64,000 bases of DNA from Streptomyces sp. HNM0575 (GTDB lineage Bacteria > Actinomycetota > Actinomycetes > Streptomycetales > Streptomycetaceae): the NCBI RefSeq assembly GCF_012726265.1, contig NZ_JAASAG010000002.1, forward strand, positions 868,001-932,000, read 5' to 3'. Numbering within the stretch: the first letter of the stretch is position 1; each line of letters opens with the position of its first letter. The translations under genes were made by a program, and so were the position numbers. Positions 16,319-25,006 of this stretch are shown one piece after another. A model generated the notes under the pieces. That model was not told the origin of the DNA. It was given only the letters and a program-made list of their open reading frames with translations, and ran no database searches.

Positions 16319-17380
16319 TCAGACGCTCAGCCCGCGCACCGCCAGGTCCAGCAGCGCGCACACGAACAGCGCGATGCCGATGAACCCGTTGACCTTGAAG
16401 AAGGCCCGGTTCAGCCGGGACAGGTCGCCCGGCCTGACGATCGAGTGCTCGTAGACGAAGGCGACGGCGACGGTCAGCAGGCCCAGCCAGTAGAAGAGCC
16501 CCGCCCCGGTCAGCAGCCCGAACCAGGCCAGCAGCGCCACCGTGACGAGATGGCTCCCGCGCGCCCCGTGGAGCGCCCACGCGATGCCGAAGCGGGCCGG
16601 CACGGAACGCACACCGTGGGCACGGTCGGCCGCGACGTCCTGGCAGGCGTAGATGAGGTCGAAGCCGCCGATCCACACGCCGACCGCCAGCCCGAGCACC
16701 GCCGCCTCCCACGACCAGGCGCCGGTCACCGCGATCCAGGCGCCGACCGGGCCGATCGCCTGCGCGAGACCGAGGATGGCGTGCGGGAAGTCCGTGAAGC
16801 GCTTGCCGTACGGATAGACCACCATCGGCACGGCCGCGACCGGCGCGAGCGCCAGGCACAGGGGGTTGAGCAGCGCGCAGGCGCCGAGGAAGACGGCGAC
16901 GGAGACCAGCGCGCCCGTCCACGCGGAGCGTACGGAGAGCGCGCCGGTGACGAGCTCACGGCCGGCGGTGCGCGGATTGCGGGCGTCGATCTCGCGGTCG
17001 ATGATCCGGTTCGCGGCCATCGCGAAGGTACGCATCCCGACCATCGCGACGGTGACGAGCAGCAGTTCGCGCCACCGGACGGCGCCGCCCGCGAGGAACA
17101 TCGCCGTGAGCGCCGCGATGTAGGCGAACGGCAACGCGAAGACGGAGTGCTCGATCATCACCACGCGCAGGAACGCCCGTACCGCGCCGGGCCGTTGGGG
17201 CTTCCCGGACTCGGACCCGTCGGCGCTTCCGGACTTCCTTCCGGACTTCCCGGCTTCTTCCAGGTTCCCGGGCTTTCCGATCCTCCCGGACTCTCCGGTC
17301 TTCCCGGGCTGCACGATCCTCCCGGGCCTTCCGGACAGGTCCGCCTGGGCGCCCTCCCCCGTCGCGGCGTCCCCGCTCAC
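16319..17380 (-). CDS. mqnP: UbiA-like prenyltransferase MqnP
   Basis: 353 residues with about eight membrane helices in the C-terminal 290. The two Asp-rich UbiA motifs are NRIIDREID and YACQDVAAD, which bind the Mg-diphosphate of the polyprenyl donor. In the futalosine route MqnP prenylates 1,4-dihydroxy-6-naphthoate. The N-terminal 60 residues are a Gly/Lys/Ser repeat linker (GKTGESGRIGKPG-like) not needed for catalysis. GTG at 17380 overlaps the mqnL stop as GTGA, so mqnL-mqnP is one translationally coupled unit. Confidence 0.88.
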   Translation of the reverse strand: MSGDAATGEGAQADLSGRPGRIVQPGKTGESGRIGKPGNLEEAGKSGRKSGSADGSESGKPQRPGAVRAFLRVVMIEHSVFALPFAYIAALTAMFLAGGAVRWRELLLVTVAMVGMRTFAMAANRIIDREIDARNPRTAGRELVTGALSVRSAWTGALVSVAVFLGACALLNPLCLALAPVAAVPMVVYPYGKRFTDFPHAILGLAQAIGPVGAWIAVTGAWSWEAAVLGLAVGVWIGGFDLIYACQDVAADRAHGVRSVPARFGIAWALHGARGSHLVTVALLAWFGLLTGAGLFYWLGLLTVAVAFVYEHSIVRPGDLSRLNRAFFKVNGFIGIALFVCALLDLAVRGLSV

Positions 17381-18828
17381 AGGCCGTACTCCTTCCACCG
17401 CTCGGTGACCAGTCGTGCGACCTCCGGGTCGGAGTCGATCGCGTGCGGCCAGCCGCCGTCGCGCGTGTAGCCCTCCTCGGGCAGCTTCGCCGTGGCGTCG
17501 ACGCCGGCCTTGCCTCCCCAGAACTGCTGGTAGGAGGCGTGGTCGAGATGGTCCACCGGGCCTTCGACGACCGTCAGGTCCCGCGAGTAGTCGACGTTGC
17601 CGAGCGCCCGCCACGCCACCTCGTGCATGTTCCGCACGTCGCACTCGGCGTCGACGACCACGATCAGCTTCTCCAGCGAGAGCATGTGCGCGCCCCAGAT
17701 CGCGTGCATGACCTTCTGGGCGTGCTTCGGGTACTTCTTCTCGATCGAGACGAGCATGCAGTTGTGGAAGCCGCCGGCCTCCGGGAGGTGGTAGTCCACG
17801 ATGTCGGGGACGATGATCTTCAGCAGGGGCAGGAAGAACCGCTCGGTGGCGCGCCCCAGCGGCCCGTCCTCCGTCGGCGGCCTGCCCACCACGATCGACT
17901 GGAAGACGGGACGCTTCCGCATCGTCACGCAGTCGATCGTCAGCGCCGGGAAGTCCTCCTGCGGCGTATAGAAACCGGTGTGGTCGCCGAACGGGCCCTC
18001 CGGCAGCGTCTTCCCGGGCTCCAGCCACCCCTCCAGCACCACTTCGGCATTGGCGGGCACCTGAAGCGGCACCGTCTTGCAGTCGGTCATCTCGACGCGC
18101 TTGCCCTGCGTGAAGCCCGCGAAGAGATATTCGTCGATGTCGCCGGGCAGCGGCGCCGTCGAGGCGTACGTCACAGCGGGCGGGCAGCCGAAGGCGATGG
18201 CGACGGGCAGCTTCTCACCGCGCCGCGCGGCGACCTGGTAGTGGTTCCGGCTGTCCTTGTGGATCTGCCAGTGCATGCCGATGGTGCGCCGGTCGTGCCG
18301 CTGGAGGCGGTAGAGACCGAGGTTGCGCACGCCCGTCTCGGGGTGCTTGGTGTGCGTGAGACCGAGGTTGAAGAAGGAGCCGCCGTCCTCGGGCCAGGTG
18401 AACAGCGCGGGCAGCGTCTCCAGATCGACGTCGTCGCCGCGCACCACCACTTCGTGTACGGGCGCGTCCTTCACCTTCTTCGGCGGTACGTGCGCCATCG
18501 CGCCGAGCTTCCCGAAGGCCTCGCGCATCCCGACGAAGCCCTGCGGGAGCTCGGGCTTGAGCAGGCCGCCGATCCTCTCGCTGATCTCGTCGTACGACTC
18601 CAGGCCCAGCGCCTTCAGCAGGCGGCGGTCCGTGCCGAAGACGTTCATCGCGAGCGGCAGGGACGAGCCCTTCACGTTCTCGAAGAGCAGCGCCGGGCCG
18701 CCGGACTTCTGCACCCGGTCGACGATCTCCCCGACCTCCAGATACGGATCCACCTCCGCCTTGATCCGCTTCAGGTCCCGGTCGCGCTCCAGTGCCCGCA
18801 GCAGCGAGCGGAGGTCGTCGTATGCCAT
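17377..18828 (-). CDS. mqnL: UbiD-like prFMN-dependent decarboxylase MqnL
   Basis: 483 residues, normal UbiD length. Motifs include NLGLYRLQRHDRRTIGMHWQ around the prFMN/metal site, a Glu-rich catalytic segment (EVVLEGWLEPG) and GPFGDHTGFY. It should decarboxylate the prenylated naphthoate (or the naphthoate) using prFMN supplied by MqnM. The ATG at 18828 fits the family start MAYDDLRSLL; a GATACT -10-like box 7 nt upstream suggests a leaderless transcript, and the longer upstream frame is discarded. It is divergent from the gene at 19060 and coupled to mqnP. Confidence 0.9.
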   Translation of the reverse strand: MAYDDLRSLLRALERDRDLKRIKAEVDPYLEVGEIVDRVQKSGGPALLFENVKGSSLPLAMNVFGTDRRLLKALGLESYDEISERIGGLLKPELPQGFVGMREAFGKLGAMAHVPPKKVKDAPVHEVVVRGDDVDLETLPALFTWPEDGGSFFNLGLTHTKHPETGVRNLGLYRLQRHDRRTIGMHWQIHKDSRNHYQVAARRGEKLPVAIAFGCPPAVTYASTAPLPGDIDEYLFAGFTQGKRVEMTDCKTVPLQVPANAEVVLEGWLEPGKTLPEGPFGDHTGFYTPQEDFPALTIDCVTMRKRPVFQSIVVGRPPTEDGPLGRATERFFLPLLKIIVPDIVDYHLPEAGGFHNCMLVSIEKKYPKHAQKVMHAIWGAHMLSLEKLIVVVDAECDVRNMHEVAWRALGNVDYSRDLTVVEGPVDHLDHASYQQFWGGKAGVDATAKLPEEGYTRDGGWPHAIDSDPEVARLVTERWKEYGL

Positions 18829-19059
18829 GCGCCCCAGTATCCGGCATGGGCTCACGCACTTGACGGCCCGCCCCCGGGGCCCTCCGCGCACCGTTACGCT
18901 GGCTTACGTACGTACGGCGCCGGATCGCGGTGCGTACCGCGTGACAAGCGCACGCGCGAAGCACAGACGCATACACACGCACATGCACAGCAAGACGAAC
19001 CGCACCAACCGCACTTCCGGCCCGCCGTGCCGAGTCAGCTCGCCTAGGGGGCGTCCCGC

Positions 19060-19587
19060 ATGCTCAGGTATCTGCCGTTCCTTCTCGTCCTGGCGGTGTG
19101 GATCTACGCCTTCATCGACTGCCTCAACACACCTGAGCAGGAGGTCCGGAAGCTGCCCAAGGTGGTGTGGGTGATCGTCATCCTGCTCTTCGGGCAGGTG
19201 CTGCTGGGCCCCGTCGCGTGGTTCATCGTCGGGCGTCCGCGCAGGAACGCCCCGTACGGTGCCACGCGCCCCGACGAGCGCCGCTGGATCGCGCCCGACG
19301 ACAACCCGGAGTTCCTCAAGTCGCTCAAGGACGGTGCGCAGCAGCGCGACCCGGGCGACGACGAGGTGAGGGGCGAAGGGCAGCAGCAGGACGGTACGGG
19401 CTCCGACGCGGGCGGCGACGGTGCAGCGGCCGGAGGCGACACCGGAGCCGGCACCGCGGTGGCCGAGCCGCCGGCGCCGCGCCCCGGGGCCGAGCCGCAG
19501 GAGGCCGAAGTGCGCCGTCACGACGAGGAGTCGGGGCGCCGGGACGACGGCCGGGGCGGCCCGGACGAGACGCCGCCCAAGGGCTGA
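19060..19587 (+). CDS. PLDc_N-type small membrane protein
   Basis: 175 residues. The first 60 form two membrane helices with the PLDc_N (phospholipase D nuclease N-terminal) pattern: FIDCLNTPEQEVRKLPKVVWVIVI and GPVAWFIVGR. No phospholipase catalytic HKD domain follows; the rest is a charged, Gln/Gly/Ala-rich tail. Such proteins are common in actinobacteria and of unknown function. A near-exact repeat of the last codons and stop (CCCAAGGGCTGA twice, 19576-19603) suggests a small tandem duplication over the stop codon. Confidence 0.7.
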   Translation: MLRYLPFLLVLAVWIYAFIDCLNTPEQEVRKLPKVVWVIVILLFGQVLLGPVAWFIVGRPRRNAPYGATRPDERRWIAPDDNPEFLKSLKDGAQQRDPGDDEVRGEGQQQDGTGSDAGGDGAAAGGDTGAGTAVAEPPAPRPGAEPQEAEVRRHDEESGRRDDGRGGPDETPPKG

Positions 19588-19660
19588 GCGGCGCCCAAGG
19601 GCTGAGCGCCCCGGAGCCGGGGCCGTCAGCGGACCGGGGCGGTCAGCGGGGCCGGGGCCG

Positions 19661-20812
19661 TCAGCCGACCCCCGCGTACGAGTGCTTGCCGTTGAAGAAG
19701 ATGTTCACGCCGTAGTAGTTGAACAGGAAGCACGCGAAGGCGAGCAGTGCCAGGTAGGCGGCCTTGCGTCCCTTCCAGCCGGCGGTGGCGCGGGCGTGCA
19801 GATAGCAGGCGTACGCGACCCACGTGATGAACGACCAGACCTCCTTGGGGTCCCAGCCCCAGTAGCGGCCCCACGCGTCGCCCGCCCAGATGGCGCCCGC
19901 GACGATGGTGAAGGTCCAGAAGGGGAAGACGGCCGCGTTGATCCGGTACGCGAACCTGTCCAGCGACGTCGACGACGGCAGCCGCTCCAGCACCGAGGTG
20001 GCGAAGCCGCCAGGGGTGCCGCCCGCCAGCAGCTTGGTCTCGTAGCGGTCCCGGAAGAGGTAGAGCGCCGTCGAGACGAAGCCGAGGTAGAACAGGGCGC
20101 CGCAGGTGATCGCCAGCGAGACGTGGATCCACAGCCAGTACGAGTGCAGCGCGGGCACCAGCTGCTCGCTGTCGGTGTAGAGCACCGTGACGGCCAGGCC
20201 CAGGTCGAGCAGCACCGTCGTCACCAGCGGCAGGCCGATCCAGCGGACGTTCTTCTTCGCGACGAGGAAGCCGAGGTACGCCCCGACGGCGACCATCGAG
20301 AAGGCCGTCGAGAACTCGTACATGTTGCCCCAGGGGGCGCGCTGCACCGACAGGGAGCGTGCGAGCACCCCGGCGACGTGCAGCAGGAAGGCGAGCGTCG
20401 TGAGCGAGACCGCGATCCGGCCGTACAGATCGCCCTGTTCGTCGCCCGCGGCGGCGCCGGGACCGTCCGGCAGCTCGCCGCGGCGGCCCGCGGAGGAGCG
20501 CACGACGACCTCGGGGCGCGGGCGCTCCAGGACGGACGTGCCGCCTGACGAGGCGGCCCCCGAACCCTCCCCGGCGGAGGACGACTTGGCGGGGGACGCC
20601 TTGCCGGACGACGTGCCCGCGGTCGCGGTCTGCTCGTCCCGAGCCTTCCCCGGGCTCAGCGCGGCGGCCGTACGGGCCACCTTGCTGCGGCTGCCGAAGG
20701 CCCATTCGGCGACGTGCGCGAGGAAGGCGAGGGTGTAGACGGCCATCGCCGAATAGACCAGGTAGTTGCTGATCTCGGCGAGATTCTCGTTCGTTCCGGC
20801 GGCGATGTTCAC
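19661..20812 (-). CDS. ccsB: Cytochrome c biogenesis protein CcsB (CcsA/ResC type)
   Basis: 383 residues. Multi-pass membrane protein of system II cytochrome c maturation that, with ResB, delivers and attaches heme to apocytochromes on the outer face. The Trp-rich heme-handling motif WGRYWGWDPKEVWSFITW is near residue 320. A Ser/Ala-rich loop of about 70 residues (about 45-120) lies between helices 1 and 2. The GTG at 20812 overlaps the resB stop as GTGA. It is the last gene of the minus-strand cytochrome unit. Confidence 0.92.
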   Translation of the reverse strand: MNIAAGTNENLAEISNYLVYSAMAVYTLAFLAHVAEWAFGSRSKVARTAAALSPGKARDEQTATAGTSSGKASPAKSSSAGEGSGAASSGGTSVLERPRPEVVVRSSAGRRGELPDGPGAAAGDEQGDLYGRIAVSLTTLAFLLHVAGVLARSLSVQRAPWGNMYEFSTAFSMVAVGAYLGFLVAKKNVRWIGLPLVTTVLLDLGLAVTVLYTDSEQLVPALHSYWLWIHVSLAITCGALFYLGFVSTALYLFRDRYETKLLAGGTPGGFATSVLERLPSSTSLDRFAYRINAAVFPFWTFTIVAGAIWAGDAWGRYWGWDPKEVWSFITWVAYACYLHARATAGWKGRKAAYLALLAFACFLFNYYGVNIFFNGKHSYAGVG

Positions 20813-22704
20813 GTGCGTTCTCCTCGCGGCGAGGCTTCGGCGCTGTCCTCGTCCTTGCCCTGGTCCCTGCCCTGGTCCCTGCCCTGGTCCTTGCCCTGGT
20901 CCCGGCCGTCGTCCTCTGTGCCGTTGCTGCCGTTCGCGCTGTTCGTGCCGTTGGCGCTGTGCGCGCTGTCGGTGGCGTCACCGGCGTCCCGGTCCCGTAC
21001 CGGCGGCGCCTCCGCCTGTAGGGCGTACGCCAAGTCACCCAGCTCCTCCGGGAGTCTGGCCGACTCGCTGCGTCCGAGCCCGGCCATCTCCACGACCGTA
21101 CGTCCGTCCGGACCCGCGACCGCACGCACCCACACCCGCCGCCGCTGGATGAACAGCGACCCGGCCAGCCCGCCGATCGCGGCGAGCGCGCCGCCGAGCG
21201 CCCAGCCCGCGCCCACCTGGTGCACGACCTGGAACTGGGCCCACTGCCGTACGCCCTCGAACTTCAGCTCGGCGCCGCCGTCCGGCAGCTTCATGGTCTC
21301 GCCCGGCAGCATCTTCTTCGCAAGCGGGCTCCCGTCGGACTTCTTGAACTGCTTCATCCGCTTGGTGTCGAGCTGGTAGACGCTCTGCCCGGCCCCGAAC
21401 TCCATACCGAGGTCGCCGTGGTACGCGGTGAGGAAGAGCACCGGGTACTTCAGGGACGGCGACCGCGAGAACATCGAGCCCGAACCCGAGCCGCCGAAGG
21501 TCGGCACGAAGAAGCCCTGAAAGCCGAGCTGGTCCTTGCGGCCCTGCGCGTTCTTGTAGTCGGTGACCTTGACGACGCCGGACGAGGTGAGGTTGGGGTC
21601 CTGCGGGAGGAAGGCCACGGGGCCGCGGTAGGCCGTGCGGCCCTTGCCGTCCTTGACGGAGACGACGGGCGCGTAGCCGTTGCCGTTGAGGAAGACCTTG
21701 GAATCGCCCACCTCAAGCGGGTGGTTGACCCTGATCGACCCCTGCTTCTCCTTGCCGCCGGGTCCCTGCCAGTACGAGACGCCGGCGCGGTAGTCGCGTG
21801 CCGTGCCCTTCTGCGGGCCGGACTCCTCGTAGGTGGCGCGGAAGTCCTTGAGCGTGAAGCCGAAGGAGTCCAGGTCGTCCGGGTCGAAGAGGGAGCCGGA
21901 CTTGAAGTCGTCGTACTGGGTGAGGGTGTTGGAGAAGCCGTCGCCCTCGATAATCAGCTTGCCGCCGTCGGACTTCCACAACTGCCCCGCGGCGAAGGCG
22001 AGCAGCAGCACGATCAGCGCGACGTGGAAGACCAGGTTGCCGGCCTCGCGCAGATAGCCCTTCTCGGACGCGACGGCGTCGCTCTCGCGCTCGACCCGGA
22101 ACCGGCGTCCGCCCAGCAGCTTCCGCGCGCCGCCGAGCACCTCCTCCGGGCCCGCCTCCGTACGCCAGGTCGTGTACGCGGGCATCCGCTCCAGGCGGCG
22201 CGGTGCGCGCGGCGGCCTGCTGCGCAGCTGCCCGACGAACTGCCAGGTGCGCGGGACGATGCAGCCGGCCAGGGAGACGAAGAGCAGGATGTAGATCGCC
22301 GAGAACCACACGGACGTGTAGACGTCGAAGAGCTGCAACTTCTCGTAGACGGGCGCGAGTACGTCGTGCTTCTTCTGGAACTCCTCGACCTTGACGCTGT
22401 CGACGTTGCTCTGCGGGATGACCGATCCGGGGATGGCCGCGAGGGAGAGCAGGAAGAGCAGGATCAGCGCGACGCGCATCGACGTCAGCTGCCGCCAGAA
22501 CCAGCGGGCCCAGCCGACGACGCCGATGGAGGGGACGTTGAGCTTCTCCTCGCCCGGCGCGGTGGAGAGCGACGAGAGCTGGGACTCGGCCTCGCGCGCG
22601 AGCCGCGCCTCCTCGGAGCCGCCCTTTGCGGCGCCGTCACCGCCGCCGGGGACCGCGGCGTCACCGTCGACGCCGCCGCCGGTCCCCGTGTCCGTCGTAC
22701 GCAT
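20809..22704 (-). CDS. resB: Cytochrome c biogenesis protein ResB
   Basis: 631 residues, longer than many ResB because of a charged C-terminal tail (repeated Asp-Gln-Gly-Lys/Arg units, nt 20845-20905). Four membrane helices and a large extracytoplasmic domain between helices 3 and 4 fit the family (SMRVALILLFLLSLAAIPGS, DVYTSVWFSAIYILLFVSL). It forms the heme-ligation complex with CcsB. The ATG at 22704 shares one base with the ccdA stop (TGATG). About 55 N-terminal residues form a Gly/Asp/Ala-rich cytoplasmic segment. Confidence 0.92.
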   Translation of the reverse strand: MRTTDTGTGGGVDGDAAVPGGGDGAAKGGSEEARLAREAESQLSSLSTAPGEEKLNVPSIGVVGWARWFWRQLTSMRVALILLFLLSLAAIPGSVIPQSNVDSVKVEEFQKKHDVLAPVYEKLQLFDVYTSVWFSAIYILLFVSLAGCIVPRTWQFVGQLRSRPPRAPRRLERMPAYTTWRTEAGPEEVLGGARKLLGGRRFRVERESDAVASEKGYLREAGNLVFHVALIVLLLAFAAGQLWKSDGGKLIIEGDGFSNTLTQYDDFKSGSLFDPDDLDSFGFTLKDFRATYEESGPQKGTARDYRAGVSYWQGPGGKEKQGSIRVNHPLEVGDSKVFLNGNGYAPVVSVKDGKGRTAYRGPVAFLPQDPNLTSSGVVKVTDYKNAQGRKDQLGFQGFFVPTFGGSGSGSMFSRSPSLKYPVLFLTAYHGDLGMEFGAGQSVYQLDTKRMKQFKKSDGSPLAKKMLPGETMKLPDGGAELKFEGVRQWAQFQVVHQVGAGWALGGALAAIGGLAGSLFIQRRRVWVRAVAGPDGRTVVEMAGLGRSESARLPEELGDLAYALQAEAPPVRDRDAGDATDSAHSANGTNSANGSNGTEDDGRDQGKDQGRDQGRDQGKDEDSAEASPRGERT

Positions 22705-23516
22705 CAGATTCCCACTGTGTAGTCCGACGACCAGACTTGAAGGTCGTACACGATCCGGTCCCATATCCCGGTGACGAGCAGAAGACCGACCACGACGAGC
22801 ATCACGCCGCCGGTCCTCATCACCCACGCATAGTGCCGCTTCACCCAGCCGAAGGCACCGAGCGTGCGGCGGAAGGCGATCGCGGCCACGACGAACGGGA
22901 CGCCCAGACCCAGGCAGTACGCCACGGTCAGCAGCGCCCCGCGTCCCGCGCTGGCCTCGCTGAAGGCCAGCGTCTGCACGGCCGCGAGCGTCGGCCCGAT
23001 GCACGGCGTCCAGCCGATGCCGAACAGCACCCCGAGCATCGGCGCCCCCGCCAGGCCCACCGACGGCCGCCGCTGTATGCGCAGTTCGCGGGAGGTGAGA
23101 CGCGACAGCGGGCCGAGGGCGCCCATGAACGCCAGCCCCAGCACGATCGTCAGGGCGCCCAGCACCCGGGAGATGACCGTGCGGTGCTCCTGGAGCGTCG
23201 CCCCGAAGCCGCCGAAGAGGGCGCCGCCTGAGACGAAGACCGCGGTGAAGCCGAGCACGAACAGGCCCGCGCCGAGCAGCATCCGCCCACGCCTGGCCTG
23301 CGCCAGATCCGTGCCGCTGACGCCGGTGACATAGCTGAGATAGCCGGGCACCAGCGGCAGCACGCACGGGGAGAAGAAGGAGACGAGACCGCCGAGCACG
23401 GCCACGGGCACCGCCAGCAGCAGTGCTCCGCTGAGGACCGTGTGGTTCACCCCGCCCGTACCGGCCGCGAGTACGGGGCCGTGGGCGGTGGCCGCGGCGG
23501 TGGCGAGCACGCTCAT
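22704..23516 (-). CDS. ccdA: Thiol-disulfide transporter CcdA
   Basis: 270 residues, six membrane helices. The two redox cysteines are in FFSPCVLPLVPGY and GWTPCIGPTL, one in each three-helix half. CcdA carries reducing equivalents across the membrane to the thioredoxin-like lipoprotein encoded next door, keeping apocytochrome CxxCH cysteines reduced. It starts 7 nt after the tlpA stop and overlaps resB by one base. Confidence 0.92.
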   Translation of the reverse strand: MSVLATAAATAHGPVLAAGTGGVNHTVLSGALLLAVPVAVLGGLVSFFSPCVLPLVPGYLSYVTGVSGTDLAQARRGRMLLGAGLFVLGFTAVFVSGGALFGGFGATLQEHRTVISRVLGALTIVLGLAFMGALGPLSRLTSRELRIQRRPSVGLAGAPMLGVLFGIGWTPCIGPTLAAVQTLAFSEASAGRGALLTVAYCLGLGVPFVVAAIAFRRTLGAFGWVKRHYAWVMRTGGVMLVVVGLLLVTGIWDRIVYDLQVWSSDYTVGI

Positions 23517-23523
23517 GGCGTCG

Positions 23524-24132
23524 TCACTTCTCCGTCGTCAACGGGTCGAGCACGGAACGCAGTTCCTTCTCGCCGAGCTCCTTCAGGGCCCGTACGGCGA
23601 TCTTCCCGTCGCGGTCGAGGATGAGCGTGGACGGAATTGCCTGCGGGGACAGACTGCCCTTGGGGAAGCGGAGGATGAGCTTGCCGCTGGGGTCGTAGAA
23701 GCTCGGGTAGTCGATGCCGTAGTTGCGCTCGAAGGACTTGGCGTTGGCGCGGTCGAGGTCGCGGGTGTTGATGCCGACGAACCGTACGTCCTTGTCCTCG
23801 GTGTCCTTGGCGACCTTGGCGAGGTTCGGGGCCTCCGCGCGGCAGGGCGCGCACCAGGAGCCCCAGACGTTCAGGACGACGATCTTGCCCTTGTAGTCGG
23901 AGAGTTCCAGCCGCTTGCCGTCGACACCTTTGCCCGAAATGTCCGGAGCCTGCTGCCGCTCGCCGCGCTTCACCTCGGTGATCTTCCCGGTGCCCCGTAC
24001 GAACTTCGTGTCCCCCGACGACGATCCGGTGTCGTCCTCGCCGCCGCCGCAGCCGGCCAGCACCGACGCAGCCGCCGCGAGCAACACGGCCAGCAGTGCG
24101 GAGCGGTATCGGAAGGGGCGGGTCTGACTCAT
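23524..24132 (-). CDS. resA: TlpA/ResA-like thioredoxin lipoprotein
   Basis: 202 residues. Signal peptide with lipobox VLAGC (C28), a short Gly/Asp/Ser linker, then a thioredoxin fold with the WCAPC active site (C94, C97) and a cis-Pro (SPQAIPSTLILD). ATG at 24132 is preferred to the upstream GTG/ATG frame because it starts directly at the signal peptide. It should reduce apocytochrome c thiols, being recharged by CcdA. ResA and CcsX are functionally equivalent names. Confidence 0.88.
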   Translation of the reverse strand: MSQTRPFRYRSALLAVLLAAAASVLAGCGGGEDDTGSSSGDTKFVRGTGKITEVKRGERQQAPDISGKGVDGKRLELSDYKGKIVVLNVWGSWCAPCRAEAPNLAKVAKDTEDKDVRFVGINTRDLDRANAKSFERNYGIDYPSFYDPSGKLILRFPKGSLSPQAIPSTLILDRDGKIAVRALKELGEKELRSVLDPLTTEK

Positions 24133-24238
24133 GTGAAAAGTTTCGCATGGGCCCGTGGCCGATCTTTCACGCCCCCCTTGTGCCCGTTGCGCACGGGCCG
24201 TCCGCACTTGGGGCGGGCGCCGTCACGCACCGCACCCG

Positions 24239-25006
24239 TCAGGCGCCGCGCCCGCCGCCGCCCGTGCCGCGCCTGGCGCCCGTCCGCAGATGTGGGGGCA
24301 CGAGGTCGCGGGCCGGTTCCGTATAGCCGACGGAGACGATCTCGTCCCCGTGGAAGGTGAAGGTCGTGAGCGAGGCCAGCGTGCACTGGCGGCGGCGCGG
24401 GTCGTGCCACAGCCGGCGCCGCTCGACGAAGCTGCGCAGCGTCCAGATCGGCAGCTGGTGCGAGACGCAGACCGCCTCGCGCCCGCGGGCGGCGTCCCTG
24501 GCCGCGTCGAGCGCGGTCCGCATCCGCCGCACCTGATGCACGTACGACTCGCCCCACGAGGGCCGGAAGGGGTTGAAGAGGTGGCGCCAGTTCGCGGGCC
24601 TGCGCAGGGCGCCGTCGCCGACGCCGACGGTCTTGCCCTGGAAGACGTTGTCGGCCTCGATCAGGCCGTCGTCGCTGGCGACGTCCAGGCCGTGCGCCTT
24701 CGCGATGGGCGCCGCCGTCTCCTGCGCCCGCTCCAGCGGCGAGGCCACGACGTGGGCGATGTCGCGGCCGGCGAGATGCTCGGCGACCCGGTCGGCCATC
24801 CGGCGCCCCAGCTCGGAGAGGTGGTAGCCGGGCAGCCGCCCGTAGAGGACGCCGCCGGGATTCTCGACCTCGCCGTGCCGCATCACGTGCACGACGGTGA
24901 CGACCCCCTCGCGGCCCTCCGAACTCCCCCGGGCTTCCGAACTTCCCTGGCCCTCCGAACTTCCCCGGGCCTCCGAACTCCCGCGGCCCTCACGGCTGTC
25001 GCTCAT
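24239..25006 (-). CDS. Histidine phosphatase (phosphoglycerate-mutase-like)
   Basis: 255 residues. The phosphohistidine motif [10 protein letters not shown] and the second catalytic His in CVSHQLPIW define the family. About 30 N-terminal residues are a SSEARG-type repeat (18-bp units 24913-24984) before the domain. ATG at 25006 overlaps the hemL stop as ATGA, so it is coupled to hemL and read before tlpA in the cytochrome unit. The substrate is unknown; conserved linkage to hemL and cytochrome genes in streptomycetes suggests a supporting phosphatase role. Confidence 0.85.
   Translation of the reverse strand: MSDSREGRGSSEARGSSEGQGSSEARGSSEGREGVVTVVHVMRHGEVENPGGVLYGRLPGYHLSELGRRMADRVAEHLAGRDIAHVVASPLERAQETAAPIAKAHGLDVASDDGLIEADNVFQGKTVGVGDGALRRPANWRHLFNPFRPSWGESYVHQVRRMRTALDAARDAARGREAVCVSHQLPIWTLRSFVERRRLWHDPRRRQCTLASLTTFTFHGDEIVSVGYTEPARDLVPPHLRTGARRGTGGGGRGA
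24913..24984 (-). repeat. 18-bp in-frame tandem repeat, four units
   Basis: Four imperfect 18-bp units encode the hexapeptide series [24 protein letters not shown] at the N-terminus of the phosphatase. Confidence 0.9.
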
